Source: Rhodobacter aestuarii (GTDB lineage: Bacteria; Pseudomonadota; Alphaproteobacteria; Rhodobacterales; Rhodobacteraceae). From it: a DNA stretch of 64,000 bases. The notes beneath the pieces are model-generated. The model did not search any database and was not told the origin of the DNA. It saw nothing but the letters and a program-made list of their open reading frames with translations. Positions 36,778 through 46,559 of this stretch are shown piece after piece. The position numbers and the translations under genes are program-made. The DNA is taken from the NCBI RefSeq assembly GCF_900156655.1, contig NZ_FTOG01000007.1, forward strand, positions 62,001 through 126,000, given 5' to 3'. The first letter of the stretch is position 1. Each line of letters opens with the position of its first letter.

Positions 36778-37325
36778 AATTCAAAACCATGGCTTTGGCC
36801 CTGTTCACTGGCTTTGGTGCGTTGGGCGCGAGTGGCAACGCGACCTCTGCCGCCGAACCGCCCAGCTTCACCTTTGCCTCGATTGAGGGCGACACGATTG
36901 ATACGGCAGACTTCCGGGGGCACCCGGTCTTGGTGGTCAATACCGCGTCGCTGTGCGGCTTCACCCCGCAACTAGAGGGGCTGCAAAAGCTGCACGAAGA
37001 ATATGGGCCGAAAGGCTTGGTGGTGTTGGCCGTACCGTCGGACGACTTCAAGCAGGAACTCGACAGTGCCAAGGAAGTGTCAGAGTTTTGCACGCTCACC
37101 TATGGGATCACCCTGCCGATGGCCGATATCACCCATGTGACGGGCGATGACGCGCATCCGTTTTACAAATGGGTGCGGGAGCAGACCGGCTTTGCCCCGC
37201 GTTGGAACTTCAACAAGGTACTGATCGACGGGCAAGGCAATGTCGTCGACACGTGGGGGTCAATGACGAAGCCGGAATCGGGCGATATTCGCCGCGCGTT
37301 TGAGCCGCTTTTGCCGGGCGCTTGA
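36774..37325 (+). CDS. exported glutathione peroxidase
   Basis: A thiol-type glutathione peroxidase of 183 residues that reduces hydroperoxides. The signal peptide is residues 1-27 (ending TSAAE region), so it works in the periplasm. The catalytic cysteine is C61 in [12 protein letters not shown], and WNFNKVLI supplies the conserved Trp and Asn. A resolving cysteine in EFCTLTYG suggests thioredoxin-linked turnover like other non-selenium members. The start overlaps the TspO-like stop (ATGA). An exported enzyme fits a role against lipid peroxides formed by light. Confidence 0.93.
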   Translation: MKFKTMALALFTGFGALGASGNATSAAEPPSFTFASIEGDTIDTADFRGHPVLVVNTASLCGFTPQLEGLQKLHEEYGPKGLVVLAVPSDDFKQELDSAKEVSEFCTLTYGITLPMADITHVTGDDAHPFYKWVREQTGFAPRWNFNKVLIDGQGNVVDTWGSMTKPESGDIRRAFEPLLPGA

Positions 37326-37329
37326 GCCC

Positions 37330-37479
37330 GTGGCAAAGATGCGCCGCAAGGGCGATCTGCCGCAAAAGATCTGCGCGGCTTGTGGCCGCCCCTTTGTATG
37401 GCGCAAGAAATGGGCACGCGATTGGGAAGCGGTGCGCTTTTGCTCTGACCGCTGCCGGGGAGAGGCGAAGCGCAAATGA
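37330..37479 (+). CDS. DUF2256 zinc-ribbon small protein
   Basis: A 49-residue DUF2256 protein, too short for common gene callers. It starts with GTG at 37330 four bases after the peroxidase stop, or with ATG at 37339; both give the family core. The visible pattern is [20 protein letters not shown], then [14 protein letters not shown], with two CxxC-type pairs that should bind zinc. DUF2256 genes are commonly found beside FeS-type photolyases, and here the stop overlaps the photolyase ATG (ATGA). A role in DNA repair or in photolyase maturation is inference from neighbourhood. Confidence 0.86.
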   Translation: MAKMRRKGDLPQKICAACGRPFVWRKKWARDWEAVRFCSDRCRGEAKRK

Positions 37480-39047
37480 CGGGCCGGTTGATTTTTGTTT
37501 TGGGGGACCAGCTTTCGCGCGGTCTGTCTGCGCTTGCTGATATAGACCCGTGCCATGATGTGGTGCTGATGGTCGAGGTGCGCGAAGAGGGCACCTATGT
37601 TCCGCATCACAAGCAAAAGATCGCGTTCCTCCTTTCGGCGATGCGCCACTTTGCTGACGATCTGCGCGCGGAAGGGATACGGGTGGATTATGTCCGCTTG
37701 GATGAGCCGGAAAACACCCACAGCTTCACCGGAGAACTGGCCCGCGCCGTTACCCGCCACAAGCCACAATCGGTGGTGCTGACTGGGCCGGGGGAATGGC
37801 GCGTGGGCGAAATGATCCTGACGTGGCCAGAGGTCTTGGGCGTGCCGGTTGAGGTCCGCGAAGATGACCGCTTCTTTTGCGCGATCAGCGATTTCGCGGA
37901 ACTCTCCTCACGCGGCAAAACCAAGCGGATGGAGAACTTCTATCGCGAGATGCGCAGGCGCACCGGCTTTTTGATGGAAGCGGGCAAGCCTGTCGGCGGT
38001 AAGTGGAATTACGATGCCGAAAACCGCAAGGCCCTGCCCAAAGGCCATAAGCTGCCCAAGCGGCGGCGGTTTACCCCCGATGCCACGACGCGCGAAGTGA
38101 TGGCGCTGGTGGAGGATCAATTCCCCGATCATTTCGGCGACCTTGACCGCTTCGCTTGGCCCGTCACGCGGGCCGAGGCGCTGCAAGCGCTTGATGATTT
38201 CATCACCCACGCCCTACCCCAGTTTGGCGATTGGCAAGATGCGATGAAGACCGGGGAAGATTTCCTCTACCACGCGCTTTTGTCGCCCGCACTAAACGCG
38301 GGGCTTTTGACGGCCTCTGAGGTCTGCGAGGCGGCAGAGGGGGCCTATACCGCTGGCAAGGTGCCGCTCAACGCCGCCGAGGGGTTCATTCGCCAAATCC
38401 TTGGCTGGCGGGAGTTTGTGCGCGGCCTTTATTGGACCGAGATGCCCGACTATGGGCAGACGAATTTCCTCAATGCTACGCGGCCCCTGCCGTGGTTCTA
38501 TTGGTCTGGCCAAACCAAGATGCACTGCATGGCCGAGGTGGTCCGGGGCACTCGCCAAAACGCCTATGCCCACCATATCCAGCGGCTGATGGTGACGGGC
38601 AATTTCGCGCTTTTGGCAGGCATTGCCCCCGCCGAGATCGAGGCGTGGTATCTGGCGGTTTACGCCGATGCCTTCGATTGGGTCGAACTGCCCAACACGC
38701 ATGGGATGGTGGCCCATGCTGATGGCGGGCGGATTGGCTCCAAACCCTATGCGGTCTCAGCCGCCTATATCGGGCGCATGTCGGATTATTGCCGTGGGTG
38801 CCGTTATGACGCCAAGGCCCGCACCGGCGCGAATGCCTGCCCGTTTAACTATCTTTATTGGAACTTCCTGATCACGCATCGCGACAAGTTCGGGGCAAAC
38901 CCGCGCATGGCCTTGCCCTACAAGGCGCTGGACCGGTTCGATTATGGCGAGCAAGCCGCGATCCATGCGGCGGCAGAAGACTTCCTTGCCAAAATGAATA
39001 CGCCGGAGGGCGAGCCTCCGGCGCAGCTGTCTTTGGGCGATTGGTAA
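37476..39047 (+). CDS. phrB: FeS-containing photolyase/cryptochrome (PhrB type)
   Basis: A 523-residue member of the FeS bacterial cryptochrome and photolyase family, which includes Agrobacterium (6-4) photolyase PhrB. The N-terminal Rossmann domain begins [11 protein letters not shown]. The four cysteines of the 4Fe-4S cluster are C351, C439, C442 and C455, each one position from those of Agrobacterium PhrB. FAD-binding residues lie in the helical domain ([26 protein letters not shown]-type region, [19 protein letters not shown]). It repairs UV photoproducts or acts as a photoreceptor. It closes a five-gene operon controlled, by inference, by the divergent ECF sigma factor. Confidence 0.94.
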   Translation: MTGRLIFVLGDQLSRGLSALADIDPCHDVVLMVEVREEGTYVPHHKQKIAFLLSAMRHFADDLRAEGIRVDYVRLDEPENTHSFTGELARAVTRHKPQSVVLTGPGEWRVGEMILTWPEVLGVPVEVREDDRFFCAISDFAELSSRGKTKRMENFYREMRRRTGFLMEAGKPVGGKWNYDAENRKALPKGHKLPKRRRFTPDATTREVMALVEDQFPDHFGDLDRFAWPVTRAEALQALDDFITHALPQFGDWQDAMKTGEDFLYHALLSPALNAGLLTASEVCEAAEGAYTAGKVPLNAAEGFIRQILGWREFVRGLYWTEMPDYGQTNFLNATRPLPWFYWSGQTKMHCMAEVVRGTRQNAYAHHIQRLMVTGNFALLAGIAPAEIEAWYLAVYADAFDWVELPNTHGMVAHADGGRIGSKPYAVSAAYIGRMSDYCRGCRYDAKARTGANACPFNYLYWNFLITHRDKFGANPRMALPYKALDRFDYGEQAAIHAAAEDFLAKMNTPEGEPPAQLSLGDW

Positions 39048-39050
39048 GCC

Positions 39051-39956
39051 TTAGCGGCCCCGGATCCGCGGGTCGAGCGCGTCGCGCAGACCATCACCAA
39101 TGTAGTTGACCGAAAGCACCGTGAGCGAGATCGCGATACCCGGCAGCACCACCCGCATCGGGTAAAGCTGGATCTGGTCCACCGCATCAAACAAGAGACG
39201 GCCCCAAGTGGGGAAGTCCGGCGGGAAGCCAAGGCCAAGGAAGGAGAGCGCCGATTCCGTGATGATCGCCGTGGCGATCCCGAGCGTGGCCGAGACCATG
39301 ATGGGCGACATCACGTTGGGCAGGATGTGGCGCAGCACCATACGCCGCGCGGGCGTGCCAATCGAACGCGCGGCCAGAACGAATTCCCGTTCTTTGATCG
39401 CAAGCACCTCGCCGCGCACGATCCGCGCTGTTTGCATCCATGACGTTGCGCCAATTGCGGTGACGATCAGCAAGAAGATGCCGCCTTCCGGCCCGAAGCG
39501 CTGCGAAAGCGGTTCGCGGAAGAGCGTCACCATCAACAGTAGCAGCGGCAGCAGCGGCAGCGCCAGAAAAAGGTCGGTGAGCCGCATCAGCGGGCTTTCC
39601 AGCTTTTTGAAATAGCCCGCCAGAACCCCGATTGTGGTGCCAAGCGACACGGCCAGCGCCATCGCGGTCAGCCCCACAGAGAGCGACACCTTGCCCCCGG
39701 CCATCATCCGCGCCAGCAGATCGCGGCCCAATTGGTCGGTGCCCAAGGGGTGCGCCATCGAGAAGCCCTTGTTGCGGGCGCGCAGGTCCACATAGGTGGG
39801 CGCCATATCCCACAGCCACGGGCCGATGGTGATGCCAAGCAAGATGGTGATGAAGATCGTCAGCCCGACCAGCGCGCCCTTGTGGGTTTTGAACTGGTCC
39901 CAGACATCCCACCATTGGTTGCGGGGCGGGCGGATAGCGGTTGTGGTCTCAGTCAT
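39051..39956 (-). CDS. dppC: dipeptide/oligopeptide ABC transporter permease, DppC type
   Basis: Inner-membrane permease of 301 residues with six helices, the second permease of a peptide ABC importer. The N-terminal region has LVGLTIFITILLGITIGPWL as helix 1 and the family motif HPLGTDQLGRDLLARMMAGG. The EAA loop is REFVLAARSIGTPARRMVLR near residue 207, with the ATPase contact. The start at 39956 is chosen because it overlaps the DppB gene by eight bases, typical of this operon type. Substrate is inferred to be peptides or amino-acid derivatives. Confidence 0.92.
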   Translation of the reverse strand: MTETTTAIRPPRNQWWDVWDQFKTHKGALVGLTIFITILLGITIGPWLWDMAPTYVDLRARNKGFSMAHPLGTDQLGRDLLARMMAGGKVSLSVGLTAMALAVSLGTTIGVLAGYFKKLESPLMRLTDLFLALPLLPLLLLMVTLFREPLSQRFGPEGGIFLLIVTAIGATSWMQTARIVRGEVLAIKEREFVLAARSIGTPARRMVLRHILPNVMSPIMVSATLGIATAIITESALSFLGLGFPPDFPTWGRLLFDAVDQIQLYPMRVVLPGIAISLTVLSVNYIGDGLRDALDPRIRGR

Positions 39957-40956
39957 AGCGGATCCGCGGGTCAAGGATGCCGTAAAGCAGATCGGCAATC
40001 AGGTTAAAGGTCACGATCAGCGTGGCAAAGATGAAGGTCAGCGTCATCACCATCGGCAGGTCATTGGCGTGGATCGACAAGATCAGCTGTTGGCCGAGCC
40101 CGTTCACCTTGAACACCTGTTCGGTGATGATGGCCCCGCCAAAGATTTGCGGCACACCCAGCGCGATGACCGTGATGACGGGGATAAGCGAGTTGCGCAG
40201 CACATGGACCAGCACCACGACCTTTTCGGTCAGGCCCTTGGCGCGGGCGGTGCGGACGTAATCTTGCCCAAGGTTATCGAGCATCGACGAGCGCATGAAC
40301 CGCGAGATTTGCGCGGCGTTGTAAAGCGCCAGCACGGTGACTGGCATCACCATTTGGCGAAGTTGCTCTTTGAAGCTGGCCCAATCGGTTACCTGAAGCG
40401 TGGTGTCATAGACCGAGGGAAACCATTTCAGCTTCACCGCAAAGATGATGATCAGCGCCACACCCGTAAAGAAGGTCGGCACAGAAAAGCCCACCATCGA
40501 GATGAAGGTGCCGAGGTTGTCGAACCACGAATACTGCCGATAGGCCGAGATAATCCCAATTGGCACCGCGATCAGCACGCCGACCACATAGGCCGAGCCG
40601 ACAACGGTCAGCGTTTGCGGCAGGCGCTCGGCGATGATGTCCATCACCGGCTGGCGCGATTGGAACGAGATCACCCGCTGCGCGCCCTGCGCCAGATCGG
40701 TGCCAAAAAGCGTGTCGATCAGGTGCATCGGCTCAATGAAGAACATCTGCTTAAGCCAGAGGAAGTAACGCACATACCACGCGGCATCGAGCCCGAGCGC
40801 GGTGCGCATCTTGGCCTTCACCTCTGGCGGAACCGTCAGCGGCACTTGGCCGAGCGGGTCGCCGGGGGCGGCTTCAAGCAGGAGGAAGATCACCAAAGAG
40901 ATGATCAGAAGCGTCGGGATCGCGATCAGCAATCGTCGCAGGGTGTACTGGAACAT
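39949..40956 (-). CDS. dppB: dipeptide/oligopeptide ABC transporter permease, DppB type
   Basis: First permease of the importer, 335 residues, with about six helices. The N-terminus MFQYTLRRLLIAIPTLLIIS is the classic DppB start, and the EAA motif is QDYVRTARAKGLTEKVVVLV near residue 235. Translation of dppC probably starts by coupling at the 3' end. Two strong hairpins lie between the upstream binding-protein gene and this gene, which would favour higher binding-protein levels. Confidence 0.92.
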   Translation of the reverse strand: MFQYTLRRLLIAIPTLLIISLVIFLLLEAAPGDPLGQVPLTVPPEVKAKMRTALGLDAAWYVRYFLWLKQMFFIEPMHLIDTLFGTDLAQGAQRVISFQSRQPVMDIIAERLPQTLTVVGSAYVVGVLIAVPIGIISAYRQYSWFDNLGTFISMVGFSVPTFFTGVALIIIFAVKLKWFPSVYDTTLQVTDWASFKEQLRQMVMPVTVLALYNAAQISRFMRSSMLDNLGQDYVRTARAKGLTEKVVVLVHVLRNSLIPVITVIALGVPQIFGGAIITEQVFKVNGLGQQLILSIHANDLPMVMTLTFIFATLIVTFNLIADLLYGILDPRIRYD

Positions 40957-41000
40957 CGGCGCCTCGGGGCTTCTCTTTTTACATTTTCGAGGAATGGGAA

Positions 41001-41061
41001 GGGGCGCTTAGCCATTGGCTTGCGCCCCCGCCTGGGTCAGACCGGCCAAACCGATCTGACC
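41001..41061 (-). repeat. two tandem stem-loops between binding-protein and permease genes
   Basis: GGTCAGA...TCTGACC (41035-41061) and GGGGCGC...GCGCCCC (41001-41028, with an inner AGCC/GGCT stem) are perfect 7-bp stems in tandem, right after the binding-protein stop. There is no T-run, so they probably protect the binding-protein mRNA from 3' decay rather than end transcription. Confidence 0.6.
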
Positions 41062-41080
41062 GCAGATTTCAAGGAACGGC

Positions 41081-42784
41081 TTACTTGATGCGGAACCAGT
41101 CCGACGCGTTCCAGATTTCGCTGTCCCAAGTGTTGAGAACAACGCCACCGAGCGTGTTGGAATGCGCCGACAGACGGCCACGGTCCACGATCGGCACGAT
41201 CACATAGCTGTCTTTGGTCAGCATGTCGTTGAGACGTTTGGCCAGCGCCGAACGCTCTTCCATGTCGCCCGTCGCGGTGAGCTGTTTGATCAGCGCATCA
41301 TATTCCGGGTCACAGAAGCGGTTGATGTTCTCACCCTGCCATTGGCTTTCCGGCTTCGGAGCTTTGTCGCAGGTGTATTGCGCCAGATAGGGCTCCGGGT
41401 CGGTGCCGTCGAAGTTGTTGGCGTACATTTCGACATCGGCATAGAATTTTTGGAACGTGTCGGGCGAGCCCGCATCGCCGCCAAAGAACACCGACGGGTC
41501 AACCGTTTTCAGTTCGACCTCAACCCCAAGCTCGTTCCACCATTGTTTGATGATCGCTTGGAAGTCCTGACGGATCGCGTTGACCGAGGTTTGGTAGACC
41601 AAGCTCAGCTTTTCGCCGTCTTTGTCGAGGATGCCGTCGCCATCGGTGTCGGTCCAACCGGCTTCGGCCAAAAGCGCTTTCGCGCCTTCCATGTCTTGGG
41701 TCAGACAGTCGGTGTTGTCGGAGGCATAAAGCTCCGGCGCCGGCACGAGGTTACAGGTCGGGCGACCCGCTTCACCATAGCCGATGTCGACCAGAATTTG
41801 ACGGTCGATCGCCATCGAGAGCGCCTTGCGCACGCGGATATCCGACAGGATCGGGTGCGGATGCGCAGCGGTCGAACGCTCGCCTTCCGGCAGGTTCGGC
41901 GACGGATCGGTCATGTTCATCTCGATCCGCTCAACCAGCGTGCCGAACGCGTTGACGAACTGGCCTTTGCCCGCACCCGCAAGTTCTTCTTGCAGTTCGG
42001 GCGAGATTTGCGTGTTCCAAGCGTAGTCGAACTCGCCGGTTTCCATCACGGCGCGCGCCGCAGCGGTGGCATCGCCGCCGCCTTTCACGAGCGCGGTCGC
42101 AAAGGCCGGTTTCGCCGGGTCGCGGTAGTTCGGGTTGGCTTCCAGCATCACCGTGTCATTGGTGCGGAATTCCGTCACGCGGAACGGGCCGGTGCCGATC
42201 GGCTTGAAGTTTTCTTCGGTGCAGGTCGAGGCATTCGCGCCGGTGCAATTGGCAAATTGCGCGGCTTGCAGGATCGGCGAGGTCGCGCCGACGAAGGCCA
42301 TGAACGGGTTCGGCTTCGGCTCATGGAAGCTGACTTTAACGGTCAGGTCATCTAGCGCTTCGACTTTATCAACGCCTTCGTAGCGCGCCAACTGGGCGCA
42401 GCCACCGGCCGGGTCCATGCAGTAATTCGCGGTGAAAACGGCGTCATGGGCGGTGAACGGCGTGCCATCCGACCATTTCAGGCCCGGAATGATTTTCCAG
42501 GTGATGGATTTCAGGTCTTCCGAGATACCGCCGTTTTCAAGGCTCGGGATCTCGGTCACAAGGCGCGGGATCACCTCGCCCTTCTCATTGAAGCCCGCGA
42601 GCGGCTCCAGCACGAGGCTGCCAACTTCGACGTCTTTCGTGCCCGACGACAGATAGGCGTTCATCGTCGAAACGGCTTGCGCGTAAAGGATACGCACTTC
42701 GCCATCGGTGCCGCGTTCGGCAAAGGCAGCAGGCGCGAGAATAAGGCTCGCGGCAGCGCCGAGAAGGGCGGTTTTCAACTTCAT
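41081..42784 (-). CDS. peptide ABC transporter substrate-binding protein
   Basis: Periplasmic binding protein of the Opp/Dpp class, 567 residues. The signal peptide is residues 1-22 (MKLKTALLGAAASLILAPAA). The family segments are KSITWKIIPGLKWSDGTPFT near residue 90, IGTGPFRVTEFRTNDTVMLE near residue 192, and RKALSMAIDRQILVDIGYG near residue 311. Five or more extra cysteines suggest disulfides. It defines the specificity of the five-gene importer, probably peptides, opines or amino-acid derivatives; a nearby M20 amidohydrolase and DadA-like oxidase support catabolism of N-acyl amino acids. Start at 42784 is at the signal peptide; ORF extension upstream is not supported. Confidence 0.92.
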   Translation of the reverse strand: MKLKTALLGAAASLILAPAAFAERGTDGEVRILYAQAVSTMNAYLSSGTKDVEVGSLVLEPLAGFNEKGEVIPRLVTEIPSLENGGISEDLKSITWKIIPGLKWSDGTPFTAHDAVFTANYCMDPAGGCAQLARYEGVDKVEALDDLTVKVSFHEPKPNPFMAFVGATSPILQAAQFANCTGANASTCTEENFKPIGTGPFRVTEFRTNDTVMLEANPNYRDPAKPAFATALVKGGGDATAAARAVMETGEFDYAWNTQISPELQEELAGAGKGQFVNAFGTLVERIEMNMTDPSPNLPEGERSTAAHPHPILSDIRVRKALSMAIDRQILVDIGYGEAGRPTCNLVPAPELYASDNTDCLTQDMEGAKALLAEAGWTDTDGDGILDKDGEKLSLVYQTSVNAIRQDFQAIIKQWWNELGVEVELKTVDPSVFFGGDAGSPDTFQKFYADVEMYANNFDGTDPEPYLAQYTCDKAPKPESQWQGENINRFCDPEYDALIKQLTATGDMEERSALAKRLNDMLTKDSYVIVPIVDRGRLSAHSNTLGGVVLNTWDSEIWNASDWFRIK

Positions 42785-42785
42785 A

Positions 42786-43865
42786 TCAAGCTTCTCCTTG
42801 TTGGAAGTTGGGGTCTTGCAGACTTGCAGATTGCTCCGGGTTGGCCCCGGAGTTTGCCGCTCCGACGGCGGCTTCTTGATAAAGATGGCAGGCCAAGAAG
42901 TGGCCGGGCGTGACCTCACCAAAGGTCGGCTCCACCTCGCGGCAAATATCCATCACCTTCGGGCAGCGGGTGCAAAAGTTGCAGCCTTTGGGCGGGTTTG
43001 CGGGGGAGGGCACATCGCCTTTGAGAATGATCCGGTTGCGCGAGGTTTCGGCATTCGGGTCCGGTTCCGGCACGGCAGACAAAAGCGCCTGCGTGTAGGG
43101 GTGCATCGGCGCGTCATAAAGATCGTCGCGGCTCGCCAGTTCAACGATCCGGCCCAGATACATCACCGCCACGCGGTCCGCGATATGGCGCACCATAGAA
43201 AGATCGTGGCTGATAAAGAGATAGGTCAAACCAAGGCTGTCTTGCAGCTCTTCCAGCAGGTTCACCACCTGCGCTTGGATCGAGACATCAAGCGCGGCAA
43301 TCGGCTCGTCACAGACGATGAACTTGGGGTTCAGCGCAAGCGCGCGGGCAATACCGATCCGTTGGCGTTGACCGCCCGAAAACTCATGCGGGTAGCGGTT
43401 GGCAAAGTCACGGTTCAGCCCGACCTTGTCCATCAATTCATAAATCCGGGCGAGCTTTTGCGCGCGGTTGAGCGTGGTGTGCTCATCAAGCGGCTCGCCA
43501 ATGATCCCCGCCACCGTCATGCGCGGGTTCAGGCTGGCTTGCGGGTCTTGGAACACCATCTGCATCCGCGGACGCATGGCGCGCAATTCGCCCGGAGGTG
43601 CGGCCAGCACATCTTCGCCGCCCAGCACAACGCGCCCCTCGGTCGGCTCATAAAGCCGCAAGATAGCGCGCCCGCAGGTGGATTTGCCACAACCCGATTC
43701 CCCCACAAGGCCAAGCGTCTCGCCCTCGAAGATCGTGAAAGAGATGTCATCGACCGCCTTCACATCGCCGACCTTCTTGCGGAAAAGGCCCGCGGTGATC
43801 GGGAAATACATCTTCAGCCCCTCAACTTCGAGAAGCGGAAGGCGGGTCTGGGTGCCGTCAGCCAT
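42786..43865 (-). CDS. dppF: peptide ABC transporter ATP-binding protein, DppF type
   Basis: ATPase subunit of 359 residues. Walker A is GESGCGKST near residue 57, the signature is [16 protein letters not shown] near residue 163, and Walker B is [14 protein letters not shown]. The C-terminal half carries the cysteine-rich [19 protein letters not shown], the oligopeptide-type 4Fe-4S binding region. Its start overlaps the DppD gene by eight bases and its stop is one base from the binding-protein ATG, so the operon is tightly coupled. Confidence 0.95.
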   Translation of the reverse strand: MADGTQTRLPLLEVEGLKMYFPITAGLFRKKVGDVKAVDDISFTIFEGETLGLVGESGCGKSTCGRAILRLYEPTEGRVVLGGEDVLAAPPGELRAMRPRMQMVFQDPQASLNPRMTVAGIIGEPLDEHTTLNRAQKLARIYELMDKVGLNRDFANRYPHEFSGGQRQRIGIARALALNPKFIVCDEPIAALDVSIQAQVVNLLEELQDSLGLTYLFISHDLSMVRHIADRVAVMYLGRIVELASRDDLYDAPMHPYTQALLSAVPEPDPNAETSRNRIILKGDVPSPANPPKGCNFCTRCPKVMDICREVEPTFGEVTPGHFLACHLYQEAAVGAANSGANPEQSASLQDPNFQQGEA

Positions 43866-44889
43866 GCGCAGCCTCCTTCACAGGCGCTTCTGCGCGCGGG
43901 GCATCGGTGTCGAAATCCCAAAAACAGGCCGCATCGTGCCCGGGGCCGACATCATAGCGGGCTGGGTTCGCCGCCGCGCAGGCGCCAAAGCGCTGGGTGC
44001 AGCGGTCGCGGAACGAACAGGCGCTCGGCGCGGCGCGCAGGATCGGCGGCTGGCCTTCGATCACATTGAGTGTGTCGGCGCGTTCGCCGCGCACAGAGGG
44101 CACGGTTTGCAGCAAGGCGCGGGTATAGGGGTGGCGCGGATGGGCGAAGACTTCCTTCACCGGCCCCTGTTCGGCGATTTGGCCGCCATACATCACCATC
44201 ACCCGATCCGCGATGCCCGCAATCACGCCAAGGTCATGGGTGATCCAGATGATCGCCATGCCGAGTTTTTGGCGCAGGTCTTTCACCAGTTCGAGGATTT
44301 GCGCTTGGATCGTCACGTCGAGCGCGGTGGTCGGCTCATCGGCAATCAGCACTTTCGGGTCACAGGCGAGCGCAATGGCAATCATCACCCGCTGCCGCAT
44401 CCCGCCCGAAAACTGGTGCGGATAGTCTTTCAAGCGCCGCTCGGCATCGGGGATGCCCACCAACTCCAACAGCTCCTTGGCGCGCACATTCGCTTGCGCC
44501 TTGGTCATGCCCATGTGTTTGAGCAGCGGTTCACGCAGCTGGTAGCCCACGGTAAAAACCGGGTTGAGCGAGGTCATCGGGTCTTGGAAGATAAAGCCAA
44601 CACCGGGGCCACGCACGGCGCGCAATTGCGCAGGCGTGCATTTAAGCAGGTCAAGCCCGTCAAACATCACCGAGCCTTCGCGCACTTCGGCGGGCGGGCT
44701 GGGCAAAAGCCCAATCAGCGACATCATCGTGACCGATTTCCCAGACCCCGATTCCCCGACAACGCCGAGCAGTTCGCCGGGCTTTAGATCGAAAGAGACA
44801 GAATTGACGGCATGCACCTCGCCGCCGCGGGTACGAAAGATCGTCTTGAGGCCATTGACCTCCAGCACGGGCTGCGCAGCTTCGCGCAT
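43858..44889 (-). CDS. dppD: peptide ABC transporter ATP-binding protein, DppD type
   Basis: First gene of the importer operon, a 343-residue ATPase. Walker A is GESGSGKSV near residue 45, the signature is [16 protein letters not shown] near residue 157, and Walker B is [14 protein letters not shown]. The C-terminal region has the Cys motif [19 protein letters not shown]. Upstream, three GGTGA/TCACC half-sites form overlapping inverted repeats and may be the operon's operator. Confidence 0.95.
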   Translation of the reverse strand: MREAAQPVLEVNGLKTIFRTRGGEVHAVNSVSFDLKPGELLGVVGESGSGKSVTMMSLIGLLPSPPAEVREGSVMFDGLDLLKCTPAQLRAVRGPGVGFIFQDPMTSLNPVFTVGYQLREPLLKHMGMTKAQANVRAKELLELVGIPDAERRLKDYPHQFSGGMRQRVMIAIALACDPKVLIADEPTTALDVTIQAQILELVKDLRQKLGMAIIWITHDLGVIAGIADRVMVMYGGQIAEQGPVKEVFAHPRHPYTRALLQTVPSVRGERADTLNVIEGQPPILRAAPSACSFRDRCTQRFGACAAANPARYDVGPGHDAACFWDFDTDAPRAEAPVKEAAHG

Positions 44890-44926
44890 TGCGATCCCCC
44901 AGTCTTTTGTTTTTGCACCGTTTTTT

Positions 44927-44960
44927 GGTGATATTTGTGACGCAGATCACCATTAGGTGA
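44927..44960. promoter_or_regulatory. candidate operator upstream of the peptide transporter operon
   Basis: Three half-sites, GGTGAT (44927-44932), ATCACC (44946-44951) and GGTGA (44956-44960), form two overlapping inverted repeats, including TCACC-ATTA-GGTGA. They lie 38-71 bases before the dppD start in an AT-rich gap of 247 bp shared with the divergent FAD oxidase gene. Confidence 0.5.
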
Positions 44961-45136
44961 ATATATTTGACCGATTGTTAGAGATTTTCGCGGCAGGCGC
45001 AAGCGCTAACGGTTGGGGCAGCCTTGCAGGAAGTGCATAGCTCCTGCCCACCGTTCTTGGGTTGACCCTGCCCTTTGCGGGCGCAAGCATAGGTTCGCTC
45101 GCGCGCCCCTCCGCGCCCTTTCCGAAAGATCACTCG

Positions 45137-46475
45137 ATGCGATTCCCGATCCAGGTCGATGACCCCGTTCGTTTTTCTGGCCCGTTGCCAGAGGCTTGCG
45201 ATGTTGTGGTGATTGGCGCGGGCGTCGCTGGTGTGATGACCGCTTACTACCTTGCGCAAGCGGGGCAGAAGGTTGTGCTGTTGGAAAAGGGGCGTGTCGC
45301 AGGCGAACAATCGAGCCGGAACTGGGGATGGGTCCGCCAACAGGGGCGCGACCCGGCCGAACTGCCGATCATGATCGAATCGATGCGGTTGTGGGAGGGC
45401 TTTGCAGAACAGCTTGGCCCGGAACTGGGCTTCAAGCGCTGCGGCATCGCTTATATCGCCAACAAGCCTGCCACGATGGAAGGCTATGCGGAGTGGGTGG
45501 AATTGGCCCGTTCGCATGGGCTCGAAAGCCGTCTGCTGACCCGCTCGGAACTGTCTGACCTTATACCGCATCACGCGCTGGGTGGGCGGCGTGGTCACGC
45601 CCTCTGATGCGCGGGCTGAACCTTTTGTCGCCGTGCCGATGCTGGCGGCTTTGGCCGAACAGGCTGGCGTGACGATTGTTGAAAACTGCGCGGTGCGGGG
45701 CCTTGATTTGGCCGCTGGCAAAGTGGCTGGCGTGGTGACCGAACAAGGTCGGTTGCGCTGCGATCAAGTGTTGGTCGCGGCGGGGGCCTGGTCGTCGCTT
45801 TTCTTGCGCCACCACGGGCTCTCGCTGCCGCAACTTTCGGTGCGTGCCTCGGTTGCGCAGACCTTGCCGATGCCGGACATGCCCGAAATCTCGGGCGTGG
45901 ATGATGTCTTTGCTTGGCGGCGGCGGTTGGATGGCGGCTTTACGCTCGCCGCAGGGGCCACGCATGATTTCTTCTGCGGCCCAGATGCTGTGCGCCATTT
46001 CGGCAAATATATCCCGCAAATGCGGCGCGATCTTTCGCAAACGCAAATCCACCCGCGCGCGCCCGCACCGGGCTTCCCCGATGGGTGGCTGACGCAGCGG
46101 CGCTGGTCAAATGACCAAGAAACCCCGTTTGAGCGGATGCGGATTTTGAACCCCGTGCCGAACCGCGTGCTGCTGCGTCGGGTGCAAATGGCCTTTGAAC
46201 GTGCCTTGCCCGATCTTGGCCCGACTCGGCTTTTGCGCACTTGGGCGGGGATGATTGACGTGATGCCCGACACTGTGCCGGTGCTGGATGCTGCACCGAT
46301 TGACGGGCTCTATGTCGCCACCGGCCTTTCGGGCCATGGCTTTGGCATTGGCCCGGGCGTGGGCCGGGTGATGGCATCGCTGATGCGTGGCGATGCGCCC
46401 GGCCATGATTTGACGCGGTTCCGCTGGTCGCGTTTTACCGATGGATCAAAAATCGACATCGGCCCCACCTTCTGA
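45137..46475 (+). pseudogene. DadA-like FAD-dependent amino-acid oxidase, frameshifted
   Basis: A FAD-dependent oxidoreductase of the DAO/DadA family split across two frames. The first frame (45137 to about 45605) has the Rossmann motif VVIGAGVAGVMTAYYLAQAG and EQSSRNWGWVRQQGRD. The second (from about 45570) continues with WVGGVVTPSDARAEPF and ends with LYVATGLSGHGFGIGPGVGR, the C-terminal FAD loop. Removing one base somewhere in 45560-45585 would give an intact protein of about 445 residues. It is either a recent pseudogene or a sequencing error. Such enzymes oxidise N-methylated, D- or other amino acids, which fits the neighbouring peptide importer and amidohydrolase. Confidence 0.85.
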
Positions 46476-46559
46476 GCTTGCGGGGAACGGGTGAATGAGG
46501 AAACCTGTTCCCAGAAGACGCATTTGACGTTCCTCACCAGAAAGAAAAGTAGAACCCTC

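Noticed and set aside
39002-39028. CGCCGGAGG/CCTCCGGCG stem near the photolyase stop
   Set aside because: It lies within the coding end (TPEGEPPAQ) and has no T-run, so it is not convincing as a terminator.
39796-41088. 430-codon plus-strand ORF opposite the permease genes
   Set aside because: Low-complexity His/Arg/Asp composition and fully antisense to dppB and dppC.
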